Positions 52,329 through 63,861 of a DNA stretch of 64,000 bases are shown in pieces. The notes beneath the pieces are model-generated. The model was given only the letters and a program-made list of their open reading frames with translations, was not told where the DNA came from and did no database searches. Where the stretch lies: NCBI GenBank assembly GCA_032718475.1, contig JAUCBJ010006570.1:43916-107915 (forward strand), read 5' to 3'. Position 1 is the stretch's first letter, and every line of letters begins with the position of its first letter. Source of the stretch: Nemertoderma westbladi (Eukaryota; Xenacoelomorpha; Nemertodermatida; Nemertodermatidae). The position numbers and the translations under genes were made by a program.

Positions 52329-55300
52329 AAACGTGTAAGAATAAAATGTAGCCACCGTGGAACTATAAGAAGAAAATGTAGCCACGGGCGGAACTATGAA
52401 AACAAAATGTAGCCACGGGCGGAACTATGAGAACAAAATGTAGCCATGGGCGGAACTATAAGAACAAAATGTAGCCATGTGCGGAACTATAAGTACAAAA
52501 TGTAGCTACTGACGGAACTATATGAACAACATGTAGCCACGGGCGGAACTATAAGAAGAAAATGTAGCCACGGGCGGAACTATAAAAATAAAATGTAGCC
52601 ACGAGCGGAACTATAAGAACAAAATATAGCCACAGGCGGAACTATAAGAACAAAATGTAGCCACGGGCGGAACTATAAGAAGAAAATGTAGCCACGGGCG
52701 GAACTATAAAAATAAAATGTAGCCACGGGTGGAACTATAAGAACAAAATATAGCCACAGGCGGAACTATAAGAACAAAATGTGCCATGGGCGGAACTATA
52801 TGAACAAAATGTAGCCACGGGTGGAACTATAAGAACAAAATGTAGCCATGTGCAGAACTATAAGTACAAAATGTAGCTACTGACGGAACTATAAGAACAA
52901 AATGTAGCCACGGGCGGAACTATAAGAAGAAAATGTAGCCACGGGCGGAACTATAAAAACAAAATATAGCCACGGGCGGAACTATAAGAACAAAATGTAG
53001 CCACAGGCGGAACTATAAGAACAAAATGTAGCCACGGGCGGAACTATAAGAAGAAAATGTAGCCACGGGCGGAACTATAAAAACAAAATGTAGCCACGGG
53101 CGGAACTATAAGAACAAAATGTAGCCACGGGTGGAACTATAAGAACAAAATGTAGCCATGGGCGGAACTATAAGAAGAAAATGTAGCCACGGGCGGAACT
53201 ATAAGAACAAATTGTAGCCACAGGTGGAACTATAAGAACAAAATGTAGCCACGGGTGGAATTATAAGAACAAAATGTAGCCACGGGTGGAACTATAAGAA
53301 CAAAATGTAGCCATGGGCGGAACTATAAGAAGAAAATGTAGCCACGGGCGGAACTATAAAAACAAAATGTAGCCACGGGCGGAACTATAAGAACAAAACG
53401 TAGCCATGGGCGGAACTATAAGAACAAAATGTAGCGATGGGTGGAACTATAAGAACAAAATGTAGCCATGTGCGGAACTATAAGTACAAAATGTAGCTAC
53501 TGACAGAACTATATGAACAACATGTAGCCATGGGCAGAACTATAAAAACAAAATGTAGCAACGGGTGGAACTATAAGAACAAAATGTAGCCACGGGTGGA
53601 ACTATAAGAACAAAATGTAGCCATGGGCGGAACTATAAGAACAAAATGTAGCCACGGTCGGAACTATAAGAATAAAATGTAGCCACAGGCGGAACTATAA
53701 GAACAAAATGTAGCCACGGGCGGAACTATAAGAAGAAAATGTAGCCACGGGCGGAACTATAAGAAGAAAATGTAGCCACGGGCGGAACTATAAAAACAAA
53801 ATGTAGCCACGGGCGGAACTATAAGAACAAAATGTAGCCACAGGCGGAACTATAAGAACAAAATCTAGCCACGGGTGGAACTATAAGAACAAAATGTAGC
53901 CATGGGCGGAACTATAAGAAGAAAATGTAGCCACGGGCTGAACTATAAGAACAAATTGTAGCCACAGGCGGAACTATAAGAACAAAATGTAGCCACGGGT
54001 GGAATTATAAGAACAAAATGTAGCCACGGGTGGAACTATAAGAACAAAATGTAGCCATGGGCGGAACTATAAGAAGAAAATGTAGCCACGGGCGGAACTA
54101 TAAAAACAAAATGTAGCCACGGGCGGAACTATAAGAACAAAACGTAGCCATGGGCGGAACTATAAAAACAAAATGTAGCGATGGGTGGAACTATAAGAAC
54201 AAAATGTAGCCATGTGCGGAACTATAAGTACAAGATGTAGCTACTGACAGAACTATATGAACAACATGTAGCCATGGGCAGAACTATAAAAACAAAATGT
54301 AGCAACGGGTGGAACTATAAGAACAAAATGTAGCCACGGGTGGAACTATAAGAACAAAATGTAGCCATGGGCGGAACTATAAGAACAAAATGTAGCCACG
54401 GGCGGAACTATAAGAATAAAATGTAGCCACAGGCGGAACTATAAGAACAAAATGTAGCCACGGGCGGAACTATAAGAAGAAAATGTAGCCACGGGCGGAA
54501 CTATAAGAAGAAAATGTAGCCACGGGCGGAACTATAAAAACAAAATGTAGCCACGGGCGGAACTATAAGAACAAAATGTAGCCACAGGCGGAACTATAAG
54601 AACAAAATGTAGCCATGGGCGGAACTATATGAACAAAATGTAGCCACGGGCGGAACTATAAGAACAAAATGTAGCCATGTGCGGAACTATAACTACAAAA
54701 TGTAGCTACTGACGGAACTATATGAACAACATGTAGCCATGGGCAGAACTATAAAAACAAAATGTAGCGACGGGTGGAACTATAAGAAAAAAATGTAGCC
54801 ACGGGCGGAACTAAGAACAAAATGTACCCACAGGCGGAACTATAAGAACAAAATGTAGCCACGGGCGGAACTATAAGAACAAAACGTAGCCATGGGCAGA
54901 ACTATAAAAACAAAATGTAGCGACGGGTGGAACTATAAGAACAAAATGTAGCCACAGGCGGAACTATAAGACCAAAATGTAGCCACGGGCGGAACTATAA
55001 GAACAAAATGTAGCCACGGGCGGAACTATAAGAAGAAAATGTAGCCACGGGCGGAACTATAAGAAGAAAATGTAGCCACGGGCGGAACTATAAAAACAAA
55101 ATGTAGCCACGGGCGGAACTATAAGAACAAAATGTAGCCACAGGCGGAACTATAAGAACAAAATGTAGCCATGGGCGGAACTATATGAACAAAATGTAGC
55201 CACGGGCGGAACTATAAGAACAAAATGTAGCCATGTGCGGAACTATAACTACAAAATGTAGCTACTGACGGAACTATATGAACAACATGTAGCCATGGGC

Positions 55301-55604
55301 AGAACTATAAAAACAAAATGTAGCGACGGGTGGAACTATAAGAAAAAAATGTAGCCACGGGCGGAACTAAGAACAAAATGTACCCACAGGCGGAACTATA
55401 AGAACAAAATGTAGCCACGGGCGGAACTATAAGAACAAAACGTAGCCATGGGCAGAACTATAAAAACAAAATGTAGCGACGGGTGGAACTATAAGAACAA
55501 AATGTAGCCACAGGCGGAACTATAAGACCAAAATGTAGCCACGGGCGGAACTATAAGAACAAAATGTAGCCACAGGCGAAACTATAAGAATAAAATGTAG
55601 CCTT
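52329..55604. repeat. 31-bp satellite array, about 105 units
   Basis: The unit reads GGAACTATAAGAACAAAATG then TAGCCACGGGC (31 bp). Variants include ATGGGC, ACAGGC, GAAGAAAATG and a distinctive TAGCTACTGAC unit. Higher-order copies are present: the AACGTAGCCATGGGC unit recurs exactly 744 bp apart (53397 and 54141), which is 24 units. The AACTATAACTACAAAATG unit recurs 556 bp apart (54685 and 55241). Every unit contains in-phase TAG or TAA triplets, so it does not code. Confidence 0.95.
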
Positions 55605-55639
55605 TAAACATTATTCATAGTTACTATGGCAACAATAGT

Positions 55640-56605
55640 AGTTATAGAACACCATATAAACATGGCCTACTATATTTATACAGCCAAACAGGTCACTTGA
55701 ACTGGCCTCTTAAAAAGAGGCCAGTTTTTTTTTTAACAATATTTTGATATGGGGAGAGTGCTATAAATTTTCATTTGCTGCAATTTGGTCAATGGACGTA
55801 ATTTAAGTCGCCTCGTTAAGGAAGACACTAAATTTTATGGTAGCTAGTGTTTTAGGTAGGTTTAGCTAGTAATTTCAACACTGGTTCCGACATCCTACTT
55901 TCTTCTAGAAATATTTTTTAATAGCTAGTTTTTATTACTAATTGTATAGAAAATGTTCCAGAACATGTTAGCTCTTCATTTTTAAAAAAAAATACGTTCT
56001 AGAACAAATATTTTTTGTTCTAGAACATTTTTTTGAAAAAACGCATGGAATCGTTTTAAAACGTGTTGAAAATCAATAAAAAAAATTGTGAAAAAAAATA
56101 TTGTTGAAAATTCTTTTTGAAAAAAAAATTTCGAAAATTTTTTTTATTAATTTTAACACGTTGTAGAACGATTCCATGCGTTTTAAATAGAATCCAGATT
56201 TTTTTCAAAAAAATGTTCTAGAACAAAAAATATTTGTTCTAGAACATATTTTTTTTAAAAATGAATAGCTGACATGTTCTGGAACATTTTCTATACAAAT
56301 AGTAATAAAAACTAGCTACTAAAAAATATTTATAGATGGAAGTAGGATGTCGGAACCAGTGTTGAAATTACTAGCTAAACCTACCTAAAACACTAGCTAC
56401 CATAAAATTTTGCATCTTACTTAACGAGGATGCTTCAATTACGTCCATTGACCAAATTGCTGCAAATGAAAATTTATAGAACTCTTCCCATATCAAAATT
56501 TCAAAATATTGTTAAAAAAACTGGCCTCTTTTTAAGAGGCCAGTTCAAGTGACCTGTTAGGCCGTATAAATATAGTAGGCCATGATATAAATGTTATTTA
56601 ACTAT
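55640..56605. mobile_element. foldback element: ~0.95-kb imperfect palindrome
   Basis: The left arm (about 55640-56100) and right arm (about 56140-56605) are near-exact inverted copies around a centre near 56120. Examples: AACTGGCCTCTT/AAGAGGCCAGTT outside; GGTTCCGACATCCTACTT/AAGTAGGATGTCGGAACC in the middle; CGCATGGAATCG/CGATTCCATGCG near the centre. Each arm ends with its own small hairpin (55700-55725 and 56519-56545). No coding sequence. It resembles a foldback or long-TIR MITE; I could not define a target duplication. Confidence 0.9.
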
Positions 56606-57120
56606 TCTAGAACATAAATAAAATAAAAAATAGAATGTTCTGGAACAACGTTATGCCTGCCTCTCCAATAGGTTACTGGGTACCCAACACCACCCCTACA
56701 AACCCTCCCATTTTTTTAACAAGCTACAATTTATAAAGATTTGTTTAAAAAGTTTTAAAGCATGTTAGATATTATGAAAAAAAGTTCTAAAATAAACAAT
56801 AATTTTGTTCTTACAAAAATATTAAAAAAAACGTTAGCGAATAGCCTTGTTTTTAAACAATTTTGAAAGAATATGGAACATTTTCTAGATAATTAAGAAG
56901 TATAAAAAACTAGCTATACAGTATATTCGCATATGTTCTAGAATAAAATTAATGTTCTAAACATATTTACAAAAATATCAACAGTTAGCTTGTAGGCCTA
57001 TATATATTATTTTTTAACCTTTTTAAGAAAGTTCTAGAATAATAAAATTATTATTTTTCTATTCTAGAATATTTTCTTTTCTGTTCTAGAATAATAAAAT
57101 TATTCTAGAACTGTTTTAAT
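55900..57120. other. cluster of TTCTAGAA palindromes
   Basis: At least fifteen copies of (G/A)TTCTAGAA(C/T) or one-base variants (TTCCAGAA, TTCTGGAA) occur here, for example at about 55996, 56020, 56214, 56238, 56607, 56937, 57034 and 57102. Isolated copies lie at 535, 57776 and 58749. The word fits the heat-shock element pattern nTTCnnGAAn. It may equally be a feature of this repeat family, since several copies are mirrored in the foldback arms. Confidence 0.55.
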
Positions 57121-58800
57121 CAATATAGCTAACAACAGTGTGTTTGGTGTATAATGTGTAAAAAAAATCAATTCAAATATCTGAAATATCTTGTAGGTTG
57201 TTGAATATTTCTAGATCATTCAAAAAGGGTGTTTTCTTGTGAAGTTGGCGCACATTAATTCTGATACAGTACGTGGTGTTTCAGAAATTCAGATATCTTA
57301 AAAAACACTAGCTACCATCATAAAAAAGGATAGTTGTTTTTACAGAACACACAAGGAAACACCCCCCGATACACCCCAACACACTAGAATACACCCCGAA
57401 CATATAGGCGAACACAGTACAGTAGTGATTAAAATCAAATCAGCCCCAAAAATAGCACACTGGGAAATGACCGGCTGAATTCATAAAACTGTGAGAAGGC
57501 AATTACATTTTTTATTCAAATGACTGTATTCCACACCCTCTAAAATAAATTAATTTTCGTTATCTTGTAACAATGGAGACTTGTCGTCCTACTGTGTCAC
57601 ATACTGTACAGTCCATAACCGCTTTGGGTAGTAGGCCTATACGGCAGAACGGCACCGGCAGTACGTTAATAATAGCCACCAGACAGGAAAAAGAAGAACA
57701 CTAAAATGAGATAGCCCGCTAAAAATAAGTACAGTAGGCCTACTAATATCTTATTATCAGAAGGATCAATTTTTGTTCTAGAATAAAAAACGTCTGAAAT
57801 GATAATAGTCATTTCACATGATAAAATTAATAAAAAAGTGGGTAGGCTACCCAGGCTACACTAATGCCAAAAAATTTTAATTATTCTGTAGGGGCCTACT
57901 GATGTTTTTTAGGTAGAACACCCTTAAAATTGGTATACTAGTTTTTACTATTTTTTAAGAATAATAAACAATTTATGTACTATTTTTCTCATTGATAAAT
58001 GTTTTAGAACATCTTAGCTAATCAGAACTACAGTACAGGCCACCAGTAAAAGCAGATTTCATCCAATGTGATCACATGTGAACACATTTGTTCAAGTCAT
58101 CTGATTGGCAGGTTATGGCGAGTTATCTTCTAGATCACACAGCAGGAGGCTAATAACTTGCTGGGACCGACAAAGGCTTTGTGTGCGGTGCGCCTGTATG
58201 TCTGATATCAGGTAGATGAGAGAGCCCCCAGGGAGTAACATTGCGGACATGGGCTGTATTGCTAGAGAGAGAACTACATACAAGACCACATGGAGGTTCA
58301 TGGAGTGGATGGGTATGTGGATGGAGGAGCCTCTAGACCATTGAATAATTAATTTAGTGCAGAGAGATGTCGCACCATTAGTCTGACACCGATAGGGCAC
58401 AGAGAAACATCAGAAGATGCCTTAACATCACTAACTATAGGCCTGCCTACTAGACACTATTAATTATCGCACACTATAAAGGTAAAGAAATCCTTATCGC
58501 ATTTCCAGCTGCAGTGAGTGACAGTTCGCGGCAAACTACAGAGTTTCCAGATTGCTAAGAGTTTCAAAAGTATTCAATTGTATCCTTTGGCGAAAAATTT
58601 TTGGCTGTTGCCATTTCAATTATGTTCAATTATGTTCAATTGTCCCGTTTAACAACATTACATTACACTGGTACACATTTGATAAAATGTGTTCACAATT
58701 GTACAAATCTGCGTTTTCTGGTGGCCTGTACTGTAGGAACAAAATTTTCTAGAACATATAGTTTTTCGTAAATAGAACATTAAAAAAGTATGTAAAAATA
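57121..58800. other. AT-rich intergenic DNA, no gene recognised
   Basis: Short frames only. A fragment AAACACTAGCTACCAT near 57305 repeats part of the foldback arm. 57358-57410 is rich in ACACCCC words. Nothing coding is supported. Confidence 0.5.
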
Positions 58801-59109
58801 ATTATTTATAACATGGAAAAAAAAAGTAGTACTTTTTTTTCATTATTCTCGAGGCATTTTATTTACCGAGCGCCAGCGAGGTTAATAAAGGGACGAGCGA
58901 ATATTGAAAAAAAATGTGCTACGTTTTTTTCCCCATGTAATACTGTACGTAATTTTATTCTTAAATTGGTACTTTTTTTGTTGCAAAATTCCTTAATAAA
59001 ACGTAGCAAAACTACAGTACAGTTGTGTTGCAAAATAAATTTTTTTACAGTTTTTTACTATATTGCTTCTCACTGCGATTCAAATTATTTTACTCTTCAA
59101 CACTCGATG

Positions 59110-59400
59110 TTGCCTTACTCAATGTTAAAATAATTGAGTGTTCTCGAATATTTATTACGTAACTAAAGAGCCGCTTAACCACATACACCAATATTGGATA
59201 TTGAGTTCCGATTTGTAGTTCGCCTTGCAGACACTAAACTTGCAATAATTTAGAGTTTTTTTTTTGCGGTCAAATTACTTGCAAACCTTTTCTACGTCGA
59301 TGCTCTTTCAATACATGTAATAAAATTTAAGAAATTCCAACCAAAATATTTCACTTTACTTGTTTTGCCGGGAAAAAAAGTAAAATCAATGCAATCCTAT
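59110..59400 (+). repeat. dispersed repeat, copy 2 (inverse of 4360-4600)
   Basis: TTGAGTGTTCTCGAATATTT, CCAATATTGGATATTGAGTT and TTACTTGCAAACC are complements of blocks at 4360-4600. The following AATTTAAGAAATTCCA corresponds to sequence near 4000, so the 4-kb copy has extra sequence between the two parts. Confidence 0.75.
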
Positions 59401-60323
59401 TGTTTACTTTTTCCCTAGGGAAAAAAAGTGAAACTTTTTCTCCCGATTTGGGGTATATTCCAACGAAAAAGTGACAATTTAAGAATAAAATATAATTTTT
59501 AAAATTTAATTTCATCTAATTTTTATCGCGGCTGCCAAGCTGTGGTGCCGAGAGATTATACAGTAGCTAATGTTTTTATAGATCTAGAATGCGTCCAGGG
59601 GATCCATTTCAGCTTCCATTGCTGACTTTACTGCTGCAGCGAACTGCGTATATTTCTCATAATATGGTTATTTTCATAATTTATCAGGCTGGACTATCTA
59701 TTTGAATTCTCGATAGTTCCCTTTATAATGGGGTTTTCAGGTGTAGCAGCAGTGATTGGTTATGGGGTGGACTTGTTAAGACCCGTTGGCACGAATGCTA
59801 AATTTGGTCCTTCCCACAACCAGGCGATGATTAGTTAGATTCTGAAATGAAATGTACCCACTCTGGGACAGGAGCACTGGAACAGCCATAAAGTAAGATC
59901 CTCTACATTTCTTATGGAAAATGAGGTGATCTTTCTGAGACTTATGACCACTTATTAATAGGACTATCCTGCGACCTGCAATATCATCTTTCTATCGGTA
60001 CCAGCAATCACCCTTAAGATTAAATAATAACAGCAGTGCGCTATTGAAATACCGATGGAGACACCTTGTACAGTGTACATTTTGTACAGTGTAGCTAAAG
60101 ATTGAAAGCTAAAATAAAATTTCTGACTCACCTCATGACCTTCCGACATGAGAAGTCGGGAAGTTAAACTAGAAAGCCAGCAAGCTGGCTATAAGAAGAC
60201 CGTCTATAAGACAACAACACCGAAAAAAATAAATCTTAATTCCGTTTCTGTGTTAGTCCGACGCGAAAAGATGAACAAATTTAACCATATCCAATCACGG
60301 CATCTCCAATTTAATATAAGCTA
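59401..60323. other. intergenic, no gene recognised
   Basis: No recognisable protein, RNA gene or known repeat. Confidence 0.5.
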
Positions 60324-60458
60324 TGACGGGTTCCCCGAGTTGGCAAGGGAATCCCGACCAGTGTGTTCGCTTTTGGATAGACGCGTCACCGCGTCTGCTG
60401 GCTACTGAAAGGCTTGTGGTATCTGAAAGGCTGGAGGCCGAAAGAATAACTGAGTTTT
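60324..60458 (-). repeat. direct repeat, left copy (candidate 3' LTR of D)
   Basis: Shares AGGCCGAAAGAATAACTGAG and TTTTAGTG with 63862-64000. Similarity is high but not perfect. The true right boundary cannot be set because its partner is cut by the window. Confidence 0.75.
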
Positions 60459-60947
60459 AGTGGCAGTTGTTCGTAATGTCAGAATACAATAATAGCACAA
60501 TCAGAACACAATAATAGCACGGTTAATGACGACTGTCTAAACCGTCTTGCTTCCACAACTCTACACAAACCAACTGAACAACAGGTAATAAAGGAAACGG
60601 TTATATTAGTAACACATATGGAATATTGCTACTTGGAACTTGGCCTGGCCAATGGATGCATCCCAATCAGATGGTGTTCTGCCCCACCATTGGCTAATCT
60701 ATTCGTCCCTCCCTTGGGACTCCCTACCTGTTCTCTGATACCCCCGTGCTAGCTTCCTTCGTCCCCCTGAGATGGCTTGTAGACTCTCATCTCTCCTTGT
60801 TGCTGGCAATGTTTATTGCCTTCGTTGGTTGTTAGATGACATTATATTGGTAATGTCACCTAGCCAACTATAATTGTTAAAAGGCCACTTTCCCCATTTT
60901 CAGGTGGGTAATGCAGCGAATTGGATCCGCTTACACCCCCCCCCCAT

Positions 60948-60978
60948 GCTATCTTCCCGGTGAAAAGATAGCATCAAC
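60948..60978. repeat. short hairpin ATGCTATCTT / AAGATAGCAT
   Basis: Ten-base perfect arms with a short loop, just after a C run. Possible RNA structure in the non-coding part of element D, or chance. Confidence 0.5.
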
Positions 60979-61589
60979 CTTAAGTGCGCTCCAATTTCGT
61001 TGGAATCCAATTTAATATTGGATGTGGGGTGGAATTCTCTTCTCGGGGCCAACTTTCCAGGCTGGCCCCCCTGGGTCTGTTTTCACTACCCATCCTTTGT
61101 ACATCTGCGAGCTAAGCTGTACCAAGGCATCTGGTGTCTCTATTTTAGACAATCGCCCTCTCTCCTCACACAATTTATGTTGGACTCTGGTGCCCGTTTT
61201 CCTCGCTCACTAGTCCCATATGACTCATCCCCCTCTATGCTCGCTCCCCACACTTGGACCTTCCCCCACGCTTCTCTCATACTCAACCCCTTTTTGCTGT
61301 CACTCTCCACACACTCCTATCGGGCCTCACGCATGTGTGCACCATGTCAGTGAGATCCATCATTGTCCCGCCCTCCTGTTTCAGTCAATTAGTCCCCAGT
61401 CCCAGTAGCTAATTGGAAAAGGTTATATCTGACTATTCTACGTATATTATATTTATTTTAGGACTACTTGATTACATACGTACATACTAATTGCACTTAT
61501 ATTAATTGCACTTGAGAGTTATTTGTACTTATGTGCCATGCGGTGCCTTCCAGGCACATCAACACCGCCCGTAATCAGTTCTAGAGTCC

Positions 61590-62198
61590 TTAGAGTGCTC
61601 CCCCCATATCCTCCGGGAACCATCTCAGCTCTTTACCTCTATCATTGTCCTGCCTCGGTCGCTTCCTCCCCTCTTGTTTGCTCTTGAGGCTACTCATTCT
61701 CGCTGATACTGTCTTACCGAGCCCCGTTGTTGGATCGTTGGTTGCGGGTGTTATTAATTCAGGATATCGCTTCGCAGGTGGTCCCACTGAGTGTCCCTCC
61801 TGCTTCTCCCTGGTAGCGTCCCACAAGATCATCTTCATCCCATGCGGCACATGTTCCACCAGAAAATTCCTGAATTCCATCCTGTTTTCTGGCGACCATC
61901 TGTCCAGATATCTTTGGGTGTTAATGACCCCTCCATATGATGCCGCTGTCGCTACCTTCTGATACGTGAATGGTAGTCTCCTCTTGGTAATCTCCTGGTG
62001 GGCCTGTAGGTTGATGTTGAAAAAACCCCACCGGAACTCCTGGGCCTTCATCCTTTGCCTTGTCATGACTCCGACGTTGGCCCAATCCTCAAAGATACGG
62101 AATTTCTCCTCATCCTCCATCCAGTTGGAATGGCGCTCAAAGTGCCCCCTAAACTTGCACTTCGAACACCTGTGGTGCAACCTTGGGCACGGGCCCAT
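61590..62198 (-). pseudogene. element D gag-like protein, C-terminal part
   Basis: 202-codon minus-strand frame beginning GPCPRLHHRCSKCKFRGHFE, a Cys/His cluster resembling a zinc knuckle, followed by a helical region (MEDEEKFRIFEDWANVGVMT; GFFNINLQAHQEITKRRLPF) and a basic tail (SKQEGRKRPRQDNDRGKELR). It lies in a different phase from the upstream frame and overlaps it, so a frameshift near 62180-62200 separates two halves of one protein. The family is unrecognised. No RT, protease or integrase motif. Confidence 0.6.
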
Positions 62199-62647
62199 CC
62201 TATGGGTAGACTTGTGTCAATATAGACATGTTGTCCCGTCGTCCCCTTCTGGTAGAGATACAAACAGTTCTTTTGCTGATGGGTTAGTCTCCCACAGTAG
62301 TCGCAACCGTCTATCACTGTGTCTCGCCCCAAGTCATCCTTGGCTCCGCGTAGCCTCCTGGGTCTATGGAGCCACTGGTAGGTGAACATTTCGACCTTGT
62401 CCTCCCTATCCATGTTGACATCCTCCTCCTCCCTTGGCATCGTTTCCCCAAACACTACTCGTCGTGCCTTCCCCGGTTGCTCGCCCAGCCGAATCGTGTT
62501 TGCTGGGAAGTCCATTGCCGGCTCCCCATGCTTCCAGGCTTGCTTGCCGGGTGCGTCCAGAAGGCTCTCGCCCCGCTGGCTGTCACCACTCTCCCGGCCA
62601 CCCAGTCCGTGTCCATCCAGCCGATTCTCTCTATCGGCGGCATCCAC
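62063..62647 (-). pseudogene. element D gag-like protein, middle part with CCHC knuckle
   Basis: The useful sequence is the part before about 62200: MPREEEDVNMDREDKVEMFT, HRPRRLRGAKDDLGRDTV and the zinc knuckle CDYCGRLTHQQKNC (spacing C-x2-C-x4-H-x4-C). Beyond that the frame runs into non-homologous residues, and the other phase takes over with CPRLHHRCSKCK. The upstream end is tied to the 62797-63645 frame across a 16-base C run. Confidence 0.6.
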
Positions 62648-62796
62648 CCGAACTTGTCCTCTTCTACTTCCTTTGCCACGAGCAGCTCCAAACCCCGGAT
62701 CCTGGTTGATCCACCATGTCCCTTTCCGGCCTGGTACTCGCCTGTAACCCCCTCCACCCTTCCATCATCCTCAGTCTCTTCCTTCCAAAGTCGCCC

Positions 62797-63645
62797 TCAG
62801 ACCCCCCCCCCCCCCCCAGGCAACGGCATTCCCTGCAGTCCTGATGTAGACTGTATCGGTATCTCTTCCATCCAATCCACCTCATCCCCCAGCCAAAACT
62901 CGTTCGAGGTCTCCAATCCCCACCTCAACTCGTCCAAATCTTGGGCCTCAAAATCGTACTCCCCTCCCCTTATATCTGCCTTTCTGCCTGCTGCCTCCCT
63001 CCTCTCTCTCCTGGCGACTTCCTCTAGCCTTCTTTCCTCTTCTCTATCCACCTCGTGTTTCTTCCATTGTTTGTACGGTGTATCCACCTCTCTGTCCACC
63101 AGGTGTCGGGTATCATAATATACCGACTCGCCCTTCTGCCCCGGGTGGTCTACAAGACCTTCTAGGGCTACCTTAAAGGCTCTCCTGTGGCTCAGACCTG
63201 CTCCCATCAGTGGAAACGCTGTCGGCTCCCTGCTGATAACCACTGTGATAAATAGGTTCAGCAAACCTATCATTATCCAGTCCTCCTGTAAGATATATCT
63301 CTTCTGATATATCTTTATCGCTCCCTTCCGGAAGTGATATAACTCTTCCTTCCCCAGTCTCGCTCCCCATTTGAGTGAGTTCGCAAGCTCCGCCCCGTAT
63401 TCCTCTCGGAACTTGTTCCACTCCATCGGCTTGTGGCAGATGAGTCCCATCAGCTGGCCCATTGCCACGGCTCCGCATTGTCCGGTGTTTTCCACCAATC
63501 CCAATCCATCAGGTTTCGTTATAGCCATGGAGACTACCTGCATGTCCAGAAGATTCGGGGTGCCCAGTCCAATAATCCTCTCCACATCCTCTCGTATCGC
63601 CGATCCAACCTTGATTGTAGTCTTCAACCTTACTAGTTTCTGCAC
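62797..63645 (-). pseudogene. element D gag-like protein, N-terminal part
   Basis: 282 codons. No ATG opens it; the phase extends upstream to a TAA near 63685 (EEQAEVKLPTDAVQKLVRLK). The likely original start is the ATG at 63778 (MSEQPPQGPEGKGS) in another phase. The product has a globular segment (VGSAIREDVERIIGLGTPNL; FREEYGAELANSLKWGARLG), then a charged helix (KKHEVDREEERRLEEVARRE) and an acidic stretch. It breaks at a run of 16 C (62802-62817), read as poly-Gly on this strand. It lacks the retroviral major homology region and DUF1759-like blocks, so calling it Gag rests on the knuckles downstream and the flanking repeats. Confidence 0.55.
62802..62817. repeat. C16 homopolymer at a frame break
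   Basis: A run of 16 C at the junction of two minus-strand frames of the D protein. Slippage here explains the phase change; an assembly error in the homopolymer is also possible. Confidence 0.85.
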
Positions 63646-63861
63646 CGCATCGGTAGGCAGTTTAACTTCGGCCTGCTCCTCTTACTGTAGATCCCTAGGT
63701 CGAATAGAAAGGTCTATCGCTCGGGTTGTGCGGCAGGCTTCCTTTTCCCTCTGGACCTTGGGGCGGTTGTTCGCTCATTGTCCAGTTGGCGTGTCGTTAC
63801 AGGTTTCTTTAGGTTTCACTTGAAGTCGTGGTTTAGACTACTTATAGCAGGGTTTAGACTG

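Noticed and set aside
62366-63118. Plus-strand Ser/Pro-rich frames at 62.3-63.8 kb
   Set aside because: They are antisense to the minus-strand zinc-knuckle protein; the composition reflects the C-rich strand.
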